Below, piece by piece: positions 8,242 to 17,089 of a stretch of DNA of 39,105 nucleotides. This DNA is from Lachnospiraceae bacterium (GTDB taxonomy: Bacteria; Bacillota; Clostridia; Lachnospirales; Lachnospiraceae). The notes beneath the pieces are model-generated. The model worked only from the letters and a program-made list of their open reading frames with translations. It made no database searches and was not told the DNA's origin. The stretch lies in NCBI GenBank assembly GCA_024683645.1, contig JAIKYA010000176.1, forward strand, positions 1 to 39,105. The letters run 5' to 3'. Position 1 is the stretch's first letter; each line of letters starts with the position of its first letter. The position numbers and the translations under genes are program-made.

Positions 8242-9420
8242 TCACGGCAGCAGCGAGATCATCTTCGCCGGTGCGCGGTAATTGTAATTGGATATCTTTA
8301 TGCCCGTCTTGGGTGAGGAAGCATGAACCACCTGTCCGTTACCGATATAAATGGCAACGTGATTAATCCTGCCTCCTTTGGCGTAGAACACCAGATCTCC
8401 GGGTTTTAACTGTGAAGCCTTTATCTTCTTTCCGTAGCCCGCCTGGGTAGCCGCATGGTGCGGCAGGCTTACCCCGTATCTCTTATATATCTGCATGGTG
8501 AAGCCCGAACAGTCCACACCTTTTGTGAGTGATGTTCCTCCCCATACATAACGGTTTCCTATGAACTGTTTCGCATATTCGCACAGATCTACCCTTGCAT
8601 CCGATACTCCTGCTCCGTAAAGGAGTTCCGTTATGGTTATCGCGGTAAAAAGCCTTTTTTCAACATTTACATACTGCGCAGACACATAGGCATCATCACC
8701 GTCAAGGTCAAGTTTTACCCAGCCGTCGTTCTCTTCGACTGCGATCAGCTCTTCTCCCTTTGCCACGGTGGTAACAACGGGGCAGTCCGTATTCGGCTGT
8801 TCCCTCACCCTCAGAGCATCGGTTATGACTGTCGCGATGGGCTTTGCTTCCTGGTTTGCCACCGCCAGCGCCGCAGCACCGTCCAGAAGGTATTCCATGC
8901 TGACATAGCCTTCGACCTTGCCGCTCTTTACATGCGCCCAGCCATCCTCGACACTCAGAATCTCACAGCCGTCCTTATTGGACATTTTTCCCACCAGTTT
9001 ACCGTCCACCGGCTTCTCACGGATATTCAGATGATTGCTTACATTTGCAACACCGAGATTATAATAGCCGTAATACTTAGGCGGTTCATCCAGCGGTTCT
9101 GCACTCATGGCAGCTTCGTTTATGCCGCGCTCCGCCCCTGCGCAGACCAGAAGGTCTGTTTCCAGCGCTTCGTTTATATTCACATCTTCCGAGAATTCAA
9201 CACTCTGATAAGAAAGAACACCGCCACCGTCAAGTTCAATCACTTCACCGGCTCCGGCAGCAAGACCGCCGCTCTCATTCTGCTCCTGTCCGTCTTCATC
9301 CTCTCCGCTTTCGCCTGCAGATGACATAAAACCCGGGAACAGCAAAAACAGGACCGCAACACACGATACGGCCAAAAGAAGGAGTTTTAATATAGTAATT
9401 CTCGCTTCTCTTCCTCGCAT
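8242..9420 (-). CDS. Secreted SH3b-NlpC/P60 peptidoglycan endopeptidase
   Basis: Likely cleaves peptide stems of peptidoglycan outside the membrane. The 392 residues contain an N-terminal signal peptide or signal anchor (hydrophobic 10-31), an acidic Gly/Glu-rich linker (about 35-60), two bacterial SH3 domains (about 122-180 and 193-253), and a C-terminal NlpC/P60 domain (about 275-392). The catalytic residues are visible: Cys304 in GVDCSGF, His354 in RINHVAIY and His366 in VVHASS. It lies downstream of ribF but has its own promoter. The start is uncertain: the ATG at 9420 has no ribosome site upstream and lies right at the predicted transcription start. AGGAAGAG occurs inside the first codons but only an ATT codon follows it at normal spacing. 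Confidence 0.92.
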   Translation of the reverse strand: MRGREARITILKLLLLAVSCVAVLFLLFPGFMSSAGESGEDEDGQEQNESGGLAAGAGEVIELDGGGVLSYQSVEFSEDVNINEALETDLLVCAGAERGINEAAMSAEPLDEPPKYYGYYNLGVANVSNHLNIREKPVDGKLVGKMSNKDGCEILSVEDGWAHVKSGKVEGYVSMEYLLDGAAALAVANQEAKPIATVITDALRVREQPNTDCPVVTTVAKGEELIAVEENDGWVKLDLDGDDAYVSAQYVNVEKRLFTAITITELLYGAGVSDARVDLCEYAKQFIGNRYVWGGTSLTKGVDCSGFTMQIYKRYGVSLPHHAATQAGYGKKIKASQLKPGDLVFYAKGGRINHVAIYIGNGQVVHASSPKTGIKISNYNYRAPAKMISLLP

Positions 9421-9427
9421 AGCATAG

Positions 9428-9457
9428 ATTTTAATTGAAATAACTATATTCTGTCAA
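9428..9457 (-). promoter_or_regulatory. Sigma-A promoter of the NlpC/P60 gene
   Basis: Minus-strand TTGACA (perfect -35, 9452-9457) and TAAAAT (-10, 9428-9433) are 18 bases apart. The -10 ends only seven bases before the first ATG of the NlpC/P60 frame, so the predicted transcript begins at or within a base or two of that ATG. Confidence 0.75.
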
Positions 9458-9492
9458 CCACTACATATAGTCCGCGAACGCGTGCATGAACG

Positions 9493-10422
9493 CTATTTTT
9501 CTCCGCTTCCGAAATAGATTTCCAGTTCCTTTTGGTCCCTTTCAATCTGCATCCGAAGCTCGTCAATAGAGGAAAATCTCTTCTCAGGTCTGTGATAATG
9601 TAATAGTTCGATCATTATCTCTTCACCGTATATATCCCTGTCAAAGGACATGATATAAGTCTCGGCCCTCGGCAGTACACATCCTTCCACGGTAGGCCTT
9701 ACCCCTATGTTGCAAAGGGCATGATATCTGCTTCCTCCGTACATGACTTCGGCAAAGTAGACTCCATAAGGAGGCAGCACTTTTTCAAAAGCTATCTCCG
9801 TATTCGCCGTCGGAAAACCGAGTTCACGTCCCAGCTTCTTTCCTTCCGTGACTGTTCCCAGCAGCGAATAGGGTCTTCCGAGACAGGCATCGGCCTCTTC
9901 CATGGCTCCGCCCTCGATCATCTGTCTTATCCTGCTTGAACTGATGGCGCTGCCTCCGAATACCATCTTGTCTATTTCTTTTGTTTCATAACCGTACTGC
10001 GTACGCAGTGCGTTTAGCAGCGCGAAATCGCCCTTACCGCCCGCTCCGAAGGATAAGTCGGCTCCTGCGATCACCAGTCTGGCATTAAGGCTTTTTACCA
10101 GAAACTCTTCAATAAAATCGTCCGGTCTGATAGCCGCACTTTCCCTGGTCAGCGGATATTCGATCAGCACATCGGCTCCCAGTTCCTCCAGCATGTATTC
10201 CTTTTCACTGTTGGTTGAAAGCTGTTTAAACCCGCCTTTTCCGAACAGCGCATCAGGAGAAGGATCAAAAGTAAACACGACAGCCTTTAGTCCGTCTTCC
10301 TTAGCAAGCATAAGCTCCCTTAAGAGCTTTCTGTGTCCCGCATGCACACCGTCAAATTTCCCGAGAGCCACGGCCGTGGGCTCATCAAGTATTATATCTT
10401 CTATACGTCGTATGATCTTCAT
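9493..10422 (-). CDS. ribF: Bifunctional riboflavin kinase / FAD synthetase
   Basis: Makes FMN from riboflavin and then FAD. The 309 residues show the N-terminal FMN adenylyltransferase domain with GKFDGVHAGH (residues 21-30) and an ISSSRIR motif, and the C-terminal flavokinase domain with GKKLGRELGFPTAN (near 190-205). I prefer the ATG at 10422, one base after the truB stop, because a weak GAGTGA precedes it; an in-frame GTG nine bases earlier overlaps truB and has no ribosome site. It is the last gene of the nusA-to-ribF cluster. No clear terminator follows, and rpsO, which often comes next in Firmicutes, is not here. Confidence 0.95.
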   Translation of the reverse strand: MKIIRRIEDIILDEPTAVALGKFDGVHAGHRKLLRELMLAKEDGLKAVVFTFDPSPDALFGKGGFKQLSTNSEKEYMLEELGADVLIEYPLTRESAAIRPDDFIEEFLVKSLNARLVIAGADLSFGAGGKGDFALLNALRTQYGYETKEIDKMVFGGSAISSSRIRQMIEGGAMEEADACLGRPYSLLGTVTEGKKLGRELGFPTANTEIAFEKVLPPYGVYFAEVMYGGSRYHALCNIGVRPTVEGCVLPRAETYIMSFDRDIYGEEIMIELLHYHRPEKRFSSIDELRMQIERDQKELEIYFGSGEK

Positions 10423-10423
10423 T

Positions 10424-11323
10424 CTATTCACTCAAAAACAGATCGCATTTATACTCTTTTCCGTCAAATACATATACTGCGGCAAACTTTCCGCCACAGT
10501 CATACATCCGTACCCTGCAGTTCTTTTCCGCCGCATCGGCATCCGTCTCTTCCGGCCTTACCGCATTGCCGTTCTTAAGCTTCTTTTCGCCTTCTTCCCT
10601 GACTTTTACCGCCGGCAGATCCGAAAAAAAATCTTCAAGCGTAATGAGCCTGCCACCGAGTTCCTGCCCCGGATCATTTTTTGCAAGCTTTTCTATTTCA
10701 TCCAGTTTAAGCGCCTCTTTTATTCCGAAGCTTCCGCTCTCTGTTCTTAAAAGACTCTTCATGGCTGCACCGCAGCCCAGCTTTTCTCCTATATCCCGGC
10801 ACAGCGACCTTATATAGGTTCCGCTGCCGCAGTTTACCTTCATCGTCACAAGCGGGAGCTGTATCTTTTGTATCTCTATGTCATTTATTATGACTCTGCG
10901 GCTTTTACGTTCAACCGTCTTTCCTTCTCTTGCCAGTTCGTAAAGCCTTTTCCCTCCCTGTTTTATGGCGGAATACATGGGCGGTATCTGATCGATCTCT
11001 CCTATAAAGGAACTGACAGCCTCCCTTACACGTTCCTCATCCGGTATGTCATCACAGCTCTTTAGTATCTTTCCGCTCATATCCTCCGTATCGGTACTCA
11101 CGCCAAGCTGCATCACACAGATATATTCTTTTGTTTTTTCGGTGAGAAGCTGTACGAGTCTTGTGGCCCGCCCCAGACAGACGACAAGAACGCCTTCGGC
11201 ATCGGGATCAAGAGTTCCCGTATGCCCCGCCTTCTTCTGATGCAGTATTCCCCTCAGACGCGCTACCACATCAAATGAAGTATATCCTTTTTCTTTATAA
11301 ACATTTATTATCCCGTTATACAT
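10424..11323 (-). CDS. truB: tRNA pseudouridine(55) synthase
   Basis: Isomerises U55 to pseudouridine in the T loop of tRNAs. The 299 residues begin with a typical N-terminus (MYNGIINVYKEKGYTSFD) and carry the catalytic motif GHTGTLDPDAEGVL with the nucleophile Asp39. Later family motifs such as PPMYSAIKQGGKRLYELAR and a C-terminal PUA-like segment are present. The ATG overlaps the last codons of nrnA (8 bases), a sign of translational coupling in the operon. Confidence 0.97.
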   Translation of the reverse strand: MYNGIINVYKEKGYTSFDVVARLRGILHQKKAGHTGTLDPDAEGVLVVCLGRATRLVQLLTEKTKEYICVMQLGVSTDTEDMSGKILKSCDDIPDEERVREAVSSFIGEIDQIPPMYSAIKQGGKRLYELAREGKTVERKSRRVIINDIEIQKIQLPLVTMKVNCGSGTYIRSLCRDIGEKLGCGAAMKSLLRTESGSFGIKEALKLDEIEKLAKNDPGQELGGRLITLEDFFSDLPAVKVREEGEKKLKNGNAVRPEETDADAAEKNCRVRMYDCGGKFAAVYVFDGKEYKCDLFLSE

Positions 11324-12278
11324 CCAGCTGCAGTGCCGCCTCTTTCACCAGTTCTTCGACAAACTCTTCAATAGTCACACCCTCACGTTCACAGCCGGAT
11401 GCCCTTACATGTCCGCCGCCTCCGAAATGTTCAGCAAGCTTCGCGACATTTATATTATCAGTTGATGCCCTCAGACTGGCCTTGAAAACTCCCGCTTTCT
11501 TTTCATAAACAAACATGGCACACTCCACCCCTTCGGTGATGCGCAGCTGGTTTACTATACCGTCGGTATCGTCCTTGGTCACACCCAGCTTATGCATACG
11601 TTCAAGAGTAAGCGTCCCGCTTATCAGCTTTCCGTTAAGATGCAGCTGTGATCCCAGCACCACTTCAGCTATAAGTCTGTTCTGTTTATAGGTCTTGAAA
11701 TAGAAGGTCTCATCCATCATCCCGGCATAGTCGAAGCCGTACTCCAAAAGTCTGGCTGCGATCCTGTGCGTTTCAGCAGTGGTATTTGAAAAATGGAAGC
11801 CGCCGGTATCATGGGCGATCCCCATGCAGAGAAGATAAGCTATATCCCTGTCGATATATTCTTCCTTCATCATCTTATATATCACTTCGGCCGCTGCCGC
11901 TGTCTCCGGCTCCACATGATTTAGCATGGCACAGCCGTCTTTGTTGCTCACATGATGGTCTATGTTCAGCGTCTTCTTCGCGGCATCGAAATACTTTTCG
12001 GCATCCCCGGTGCGTTCCTTGTTGGTATCAGCCACTATAAAAACATCAAATGCTTCCCTGTCCGGGAAAGCGGAATCTATCAGTTCCCTGCCGGGAATAT
12101 TGCGAAAGCCCGGCGCCGGTTTTTCCAAAAAAAGCTCTATCCTCTTATCGGGATATGCTTTTCTCAGATACATAAGAAGTGCCAGACAAGAACCTATACA
12201 GTCCCCGTCCGGCTTGATATGTCCGGTGATCCCTATGCTGCCGGCTTCTGCCGTTTCCTTTAAAAGATCAAAACCCAT
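11316..12278 (-). CDS. nrnA: DHH/DHHA1 bifunctional oligoribonuclease and pAp phosphatase
   Basis: Degrades short RNA oligonucleotides and dephosphorylates 3'-phosphoadenosine 5'-phosphate. The 320 residues contain the metal-binding DHH motifs in order: GHIKPDGDCIGS (His20, Asp24, Asp26), VADTN (Asp84), NIDHHVSN (Asp107-His108-His109) and GIAHDTGGF (Asp157), then a DHHA1 substrate domain with GGGGHVRASG near the C-terminus. GGAGAAG lies four bases before the ATG, which overlaps the rbfA stop. It sits between rbfA and truB, the normal position in Firmicutes. Confidence 0.95.
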   Translation of the reverse strand: MGFDLLKETAEAGSIGITGHIKPDGDCIGSCLALLMYLRKAYPDKRIELFLEKPAPGFRNIPGRELIDSAFPDREAFDVFIVADTNKERTGDAEKYFDAAKKTLNIDHHVSNKDGCAMLNHVEPETAAAAEVIYKMMKEEYIDRDIAYLLCMGIAHDTGGFHFSNTTAETHRIAARLLEYGFDYAGMMDETFYFKTYKQNRLIAEVVLGSQLHLNGKLISGTLTLERMHKLGVTKDDTDGIVNQLRITEGVECAMFVYEKKAGVFKASLRASTDNINVAKLAEHFGGGGHVRASGCEREGVTIEEFVEELVKEAALQLDV

Positions 12279-12664
12279 TAATCTTCTCCGCGTTTTTTCT
12301 GCATCTCATGATCTTTTGCACTCACACTGTCTATAAGCTGCGACATATGATTTCCGTAAGAGATCGAATGATCTGCATAAAACTTCAGTTCCGGAGTATT
12401 TCGGAGATTGAGACTTCTGGCCAGTTCGCGCTTAAGAAACCCTTCCGCGCTTTTAAGCCCTGCCAGCGCTCCGGCCTCCTCATCCTCTCCGCCGAGCGTA
12501 CTGATATAGACCTTGCAGGTCTTCAGATCCGGAGCTACTTCGACATCCGTCACCGATGTGAACTCCGGTACTCTCGGGTCCTTGATCTCCGACCTTAAAA
12601 GCTCAGACAAAATCTTCTGGACCTCCGAATTGATCCTTATATTTTTAACACTGTTCTTTCTCAC
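12278..12664 (-). CDS. rbfA: 30S ribosome-binding factor A
   Basis: Assembly factor for the small ribosomal subunit, needed for 16S rRNA 5'-end maturation and cold growth. The 128 residues show the RbfA KH-like fold motifs (NSEVQKILSELLRSEIKDPR near the start; VEVAPDLKTCKVYIS in the middle). Translation starts at a GTG (12664) that directly abuts the infB stop with no gap, and its stop overlaps the nrnA ATG. The arrangement implies tight coupling. Confidence 0.95.
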   Translation of the reverse strand: MRKNSVKNIRINSEVQKILSELLRSEIKDPRVPEFTSVTDVEVAPDLKTCKVYISTLGGEDEEAGALAGLKSAEGFLKRELARSLNLRNTPELKFYADHSISYGNHMSQLIDSVSAKDHEMQKKRGED

Positions 12665-15427
12665 TTACCTGGGCACCTCTACCATTATGTATGCTTCAAC
12701 GATATCAAGTTCCTGCATTCCGTCATATCCCTCGAATACAAGTCCGCACTCGTATCCGGCTTTTACTTCCTTGACATCATCCTTGAATCTCTTGAGTGAG
12801 GCAAGGCTTCCTTCATAAACCTGCTCGCCGCCTCTTGTGATACGTATCTTGCAGTCTCTCTTGAATTCACCGTCAAGCACATAGGAACCTGCGATATTTC
12901 CGATAGCCGAAGCCTTGAAGATCTGCCTTACCTCTGCATGTCCGATGATCTTCTCCTCGAACACGGGATCCAGCATCCCCTTCATCGCCGCCTCTATATC
13001 CTCTATTGCCTGATAGATGACCTTGTACAGCCTTACATCCACGCCTTCGCGCTCTGCCGTCTGTTTTGCCATTGCATCCGGGCGTACATTGAAACCTATG
13101 ATTATCGCATTTGAGGCGCTTGCCAGTACCACATCGGATTCGTTGATGGCACCGACACCTCCGTGGATAACCTTTACCACGACTTCTTCGTTGGAAAGCT
13201 TCGTCAGTGACTGTTTCACAGCCTCCACGCTTCCCTGTACGTCCGCCTTGATTATCAGGTTCAGTTCCTTAAGATTGCCTTCCTGTATCTTGCTGAAGAG
13301 ATCATCCAGACTCATCTTTGCCTTGGTATCCTCAAGCAGCTTTTCCTTGTTCTGAGCGATGAAAGTATCGGCAAAATTCTTTGCCTCCTTTTCATTCTGA
13401 TGGCATATGAATATCTCGCCCGCATTGGGAACATCATCAAGTCCGAGTATCTCTACGGGAGTGGAAGGTCCAGCTTCCCTGACTCTGCGTCCCTTGTCGT
13501 CAACCATGGCTCTCACCTTGCCGTGAGCAGCTCCGGCTGAAATGAAATCTCCTACATGAAGTGTACCCTTCTGTACAAGTACAGTAGCTACAGGTCCTCT
13601 TCCCTTATCCAGCTCGGCCTCGATAACAAGTCCTCTGCCCCTTCTTCTGGGATTGGCCTTGAGTTCGAGCACATCTGCTGTAAGCAGTATCATCTCCAGC
13701 AGATCCTCTATACCCTCACCGGTCTTTGCGGAAACAGGTACAAAGATGGTGGAACCACCCCAGTCCTCGGAAATGAGCTCATACTCGGTAAGCTCCTGTT
13801 TTACCCTGTCTATGTTTGCACCGGGCTTATCTATCTTGTTTACAGCCACGATGATCTCGATACCTGCGGCTTTTGCATGGTTGATAGCCTCTACTGTCTG
13901 GGGCATGACACCGTCATCCGCAGCTACGACCAGTATGGCTATATCCGTGGAATTCGCACCTCTCATACGCATCGATGTGAAGGCTTCGTGCCCGGGAGTA
14001 TCCAGGAAGGTTATCTCACGGTCATTTATCTTCACCATATATGCTCCGATATGCTGTGTGATACCGCCGGCTTCCTTATCGGTAACATTGGTCTTTCTGA
14101 TGGCATCAAGCAGCGAAGTCTTACCGTGATCGACATGACCCATAACGCAGATAACGGGAGGTCTGGGAACCAGCTTGCTCTCATCCTCATCATCCTCTTT
14201 AAGGAGCTCGGCGATCACATCGACTTTCTCTTCCTTCTCGCACATGATCTCGTATTCGATGGCTATCTCTTCGGCCTTTTCAAAGCTGATCTCCTGGTTG
14301 ACCGTCACCATCTCACCCTGCAGGAACAGTTTCTTTACTATCTCTGCGGGAACGACACGCATCTTGTCGGCAAGTTCTTTTATGGTAAGCTTTTCAGGCA
14401 GTACGATCACCTTTATATCGTCCTCGGGTGTCTCCTGCTTCTTCGCTACCGGTTTGATGAAACGGCCGGCATTGCTGTTCCTGCCATGTCCGATCCCGCC
14501 GTCCTCATCAAACATTGAGTCACGCCTGTCGCGTTTATCCCTGTCTTTATCTTTATTATTGTGCTTTCTTCCGCCTTTGTCTCCCGACTGCGGCTGGGGT
14601 GCTGCCGCTGTCTGCGGAACCGGTCTGCCGCCTCCGGGTCTTGACTGGTTGTTAAAGCTTCTCTGTTCGCCTCGTCCGCCCTGTCTGAAATTGGGTCGTG
14701 CCGGTCTTCCGCTGCCCTGTGTTCCCTGCTGCGCGGGTCTGGTCGGTGCCTGAGGTCTTACATTCTGCACGGGCTGCACTGCTTCACGGCTCGGAGCGGG
14801 TTTGTTCTCATTCTCCGCTTTCTCTTGCTCACGTGCTGCCGCAGCTATCTCACGCTGCTTTGCTTCCTCGGCATCCCTTATCCTTGCTTCCTCAGCCTCA
14901 CGACGATTGGATATGGCTCCCGCACGGTCAAGCATGTTTTCCCTGGGTCTGATGGGGCCTCTGTTTACGGGGCCGCCGGCAGGCCTCGGACTTCCTCCGG
15001 TTCTTTGCGGCTGCGCATGGTTATTATTGTTTCCGCCGACAATGATTATGCTTCTCTTCTTTTTGGGCGGAAGCTGCTGATGAGGCTGCTGTACCTTTTT
15101 CTCCGGTGCCTGTGCAGCCTTGGGTGCTTCCTGCGCAGGCTTTTCCTGCACGGGCTTTTCTTCTGCCGGAGCTTTTTTCGGCTCGGCAGCTTCCGGCTTT
15201 TTCTCGGGAGCTGCTACCGGAGTCTCATCGGCTTCGCCGCTGCGTTTATACCCTTTAGCTTTCAGTTCTGCCGCGATCATGGTTTCTTCTTCATCACTGA
15301 TATTACTGGAAGCTGTTTTTCCTTCCACACCATGTTTTGCCAGAAGTTCGATCACCAGGGCATTCTTGGGCGCATTTCCGTCCTCTCCCGTAAACTCCTT
15401 TGAAAATAAACTGATTCTTTTTGCCAT
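12665..15427 (-). CDS. infB: Translation initiation factor IF-2
   Basis: GTPase that brings initiator tRNA to the 30S subunit. The 920 residues comprise a small N-terminal IF2N helix domain (about 1-65), a long low-complexity Ala/Pro/Glu then Gly/Arg/Gln-rich linker (about 65-330), a second IF2N-like segment (about 338-395), the G domain with GHVDHGKT (430-437), DTPGH (476-480) and NKID (530-533), and C-terminal domains to the end. The linker is variable across the family, so its composition is not odd. It lies nine bases after ylxQ and directly precedes rbfA. Confidence 0.98.
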   Translation of the reverse strand: MAKRISLFSKEFTGEDGNAPKNALVIELLAKHGVEGKTASSNISDEEETMIAAELKAKGYKRSGEADETPVAAPEKKPEAAEPKKAPAEEKPVQEKPAQEAPKAAQAPEKKVQQPHQQLPPKKKRSIIIVGGNNNNHAQPQRTGGSPRPAGGPVNRGPIRPRENMLDRAGAISNRREAEEARIRDAEEAKQREIAAAAREQEKAENENKPAPSREAVQPVQNVRPQAPTRPAQQGTQGSGRPARPNFRQGGRGEQRSFNNQSRPGGGRPVPQTAAAPQPQSGDKGGRKHNNKDKDRDKRDRRDSMFDEDGGIGHGRNSNAGRFIKPVAKKQETPEDDIKVIVLPEKLTIKELADKMRVVPAEIVKKLFLQGEMVTVNQEISFEKAEEIAIEYEIMCEKEEKVDVIAELLKEDDEDESKLVPRPPVICVMGHVDHGKTSLLDAIRKTNVTDKEAGGITQHIGAYMVKINDREITFLDTPGHEAFTSMRMRGANSTDIAILVVAADDGVMPQTVEAINHAKAAGIEIIVAVNKIDKPGANIDRVKQELTEYELISEDWGGSTIFVPVSAKTGEGIEDLLEMILLTADVLELKANPRRRGRGLVIEAELDKGRGPVATVLVQKGTLHVGDFISAGAAHGKVRAMVDDKGRRVREAGPSTPVEILGLDDVPNAGEIFICHQNEKEAKNFADTFIAQNKEKLLEDTKAKMSLDDLFSKIQEGNLKELNLIIKADVQGSVEAVKQSLTKLSNEEVVVKVIHGGVGAINESDVVLASASNAIIIGFNVRPDAMAKQTAEREGVDVRLYKVIYQAIEDIEAAMKGMLDPVFEEKIIGHAEVRQIFKASAIGNIAGSYVLDGEFKRDCKIRITRGGEQVYEGSLASLKRFKDDVKEVKAGYECGLVFEGYDGMQELDIVEAYIMVEVPR

Positions 15428-15436
15428 AAAACCGCC

Positions 15437-15754
15437 TTACCTTTCCTCTAAAAGACTGATTATCTTATCTGCAAATCCCTGATCCGTAAGGGCTGCCACC
15501 GCTCTGTACTCCATTCCCAGCGCGTGTCCCAGTTCTTCTTTTTTTCCGAATATCCTGTATTCAACGCCGTAATACTCACACATATCCTTCCAGCCCTTCG
15601 TCGAGGCCTCGGATGAATCTTCTGTAATGAGCACAAGCGTGGCTTTTCCGCCTTTTACTGCTTCTTCCGTCTGAAAGCTTCCGCTTTTCAGCCTGCCGGC
15701 CCTCTTTGCCAGCCCGAGCAGCTTAAGAATCCTGTCCGTCTCCGTCACCGGCAT
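15437..15754 (-). CDS. ylxQ: L7Ae/L30e-family ribosomal-protein-like RNA-binding protein (YlxQ)
   Basis: A 105-residue RNA-binding protein of the L7Ae superfamily, which binds kink-turn-like RNA; its exact target in bacteria is not settled. The core is LGLAKRAGRLKSG near the N-terminus, then a beta strand TLVLITEDSSE and the C-terminal GHALGMEYRAVAAL. I chose the ATG at 15754 because GAGGAAG lies four bases upstream; the frame is open further into nusA but those starts have no support. The gene overlaps nusA by 32 bases. In most Firmicutes ylxR lies between nusA and ylxQ; here there is no room for it. Confidence 0.85.
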   Translation of the reverse strand: MPVTETDRILKLLGLAKRAGRLKSGSFQTEEAVKGGKATLVLITEDSSEASTKGWKDMCEYYGVEYRIFGKKEELGHALGMEYRAVAALTDQGFADKIISLLEER

Positions 15755-16874
15755 AATCTTCCTCTGCATATTCATCGGTGTATTCACCGTCTTCGTCCTC
15801 ATAGTAATCCTCGATCCTGAAGCCGTATGCATCGCGGGCCTGGGTCTCGGACTTGATATCTATCTTGTAATTTGTCAGCTTTGCCGCAAGTCTTGCATTC
15901 TGTCCTGCCTTGCCTATGGCAAGTGACAGCTGTGAATCGGGTACGACCACATTTGCCGTCTGTGCATCGGGATCGGCGAACACGTTCACTATCTTTGCCG
16001 GTGAAAGCGCATTCTGTATAAGCTCACCGGGGTTATCGCTGTAATTGATGATATCTATCTTCTCGCCGAAGAGCTCGCTCACTATTGCATTTACCCTGCT
16101 TCCGTTTACACCCACACACGCACCTACGGGGTCAACATTGGGGTTGTTGCTGCGGACTGCCATCTTGGTACGGCTGCCCGGCTCTCTGGCTATGTTCATT
16201 ATCTCAACGGTACCGTCTTTTATCTCCGTCACTTCCGCTTCGAAAAGCCTCTTTACAAGCTCGGGATGAGAACGGCTCACGGTGATCTTCGCACCCTTGT
16301 TTGTATTGGTAACATCTATAACAAATACTTTGATACGGCCGCCCTGCTTAAGTCTCTCGCCGGGTACCAGCTCCGAATCGGGAAGGAGCGCATCAGTCTT
16401 TCCAAGGTTGATAGAATATCCTCTTCCGACACGTCTCTGCACCGTACCTGTGATAACGTCCCTCTTCTTCTCAAGGAACTGATTATATACAACATTTCTT
16501 TCTTCTTCACGTATCTTCTGCGTGATCACGTTCTTGGCGTTCTGTGTGGCGATACGTCCGAACTCCTTTGAATTGATCTCAACCTCAACGAAATCACCGG
16601 GCTTTACATCTTCCTTTATCTTTTTTGCATCATCAAGACTGATCTCTATAGCGGGATCCATAACATCATCTGCAAGTTCTATTACCTCTTTAGTGGCAAT
16701 AACGTGCATCTCGCAGGTTTCCTCATTAAAATCAACATTTATGTTGTCTGCGGATTTAAAGTGATTTCTGCAGGCAGTGACCAGTGAGTTCTTGATCGCC
16801 TCTATAATGGCCGCTTTGCTGATATCCCTCTCCCTTTCAAGCACATCCAGGATCTCCATAAGTTCGCTATTCAT
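15723..16874 (-). CDS. nusA: Transcription termination/antitermination protein NusA
   Basis: Binds RNA polymerase and nascent RNA and modulates pausing, termination and antitermination. The 383 residues show the N-terminal polymerase-binding domain (1-130), an S1 domain (about 133-200, with GRGYSINLGKTDALLP), and two KH domains (about 200-345, with VGACVGVNGSRVNAI and SLAIGKAGQNARLAAKLT). The C-terminus is a short, very acidic Tyr/Glu/Asp tail, without the extra repeats seen in gamma-proteobacteria. GGAGG lies nine bases before the ATG. It is the first gene of its operon here; rimP, the usual upstream neighbour, is missing. Confidence 0.97.
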   Translation of the reverse strand: MNSELMEILDVLERERDISKAAIIEAIKNSLVTACRNHFKSADNINVDFNEETCEMHVIATKEVIELADDVMDPAIEISLDDAKKIKEDVKPGDFVEVEINSKEFGRIATQNAKNVITQKIREEERNVVYNQFLEKKRDVITGTVQRRVGRGYSINLGKTDALLPDSELVPGERLKQGGRIKVFVIDVTNTNKGAKITVSRSHPELVKRLFEAEVTEIKDGTVEIMNIAREPGSRTKMAVRSNNPNVDPVGACVGVNGSRVNAIVSELFGEKIDIINYSDNPGELIQNALSPAKIVNVFADPDAQTANVVVPDSQLSLAIGKAGQNARLAAKLTNYKIDIKSETQARDAYGFRIEDYYEDEDGEYTDEYAEEDYAGDGDGQDS

Positions 16875-16930
16875 CTTGATATTCCTCCGTTTTTTTCGGG
16901 ACCGTAACGTCCGTTATCACATCCATAAGA

Positions 16931-16955
16931 AAGAGTAGGCTTGCGACCTACTCTT
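16931..16955 (-). promoter_or_regulatory. Hairpin in the nusA operon leader
   Basis: A perfect 9-bp stem (AAGAGTAGG with CCTACTCTT) around a 7-base loop lies within the first 30 bases of the predicted nusA transcript and about 56 bases before the ATG. It is followed by UCUUAU, too short for a standard terminator. It could be a transcript-stabilising 5' hairpin, a pause site, or a weak attenuator. Confidence 0.5.
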
Positions 16956-16967
16956 GTTACTCCTGCT

Positions 16968-16996
16968 ATGTTATCACCAAATCCCCCATATTGCAA
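16968..16996 (-). promoter_or_regulatory. Sigma-A promoter of the nusA-ribF operon
   Basis: Minus-strand TTGCAA (16991-16996) and TAACAT (16968-16973) are 17 bases apart, with a seven-A tract just upstream that could act as an UP element. Two direct copies of TACAGTG lie further upstream (17014-17020 and 17032-17038). Predicted start is near 16961, giving an 85-90 base leader that contains the hairpin at 16931-16955. Confidence 0.6.
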
Positions 16997-17089
16997 GCTT
17001 TTTTTGTCGTTCACACTGTAAAATATGCGATCACTGTACTGCCGGGCCGCAGTGCACCGGGTTCAGACGGCACAGCTAAACGCTCCCTT

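Noticed and set aside
9421-9492. Terminator for the nusA-ribF operon
   Set aside because: Short GC-rich dyads occur but none with a U tract; read-through into the NlpC/P60 gene remains possible.
13556-14518. Plus-strand open frame of 320 codons
   Set aside because: It is the complement of infB; Cys/Tyr/His-rich composition without a recognisable fold, no promoter or ribosome site.
16997-17089. Terminator for the lysozyme-like gene
   Set aside because: The only dyad (ACTGC with GCAGT) is short and not followed by a U run.
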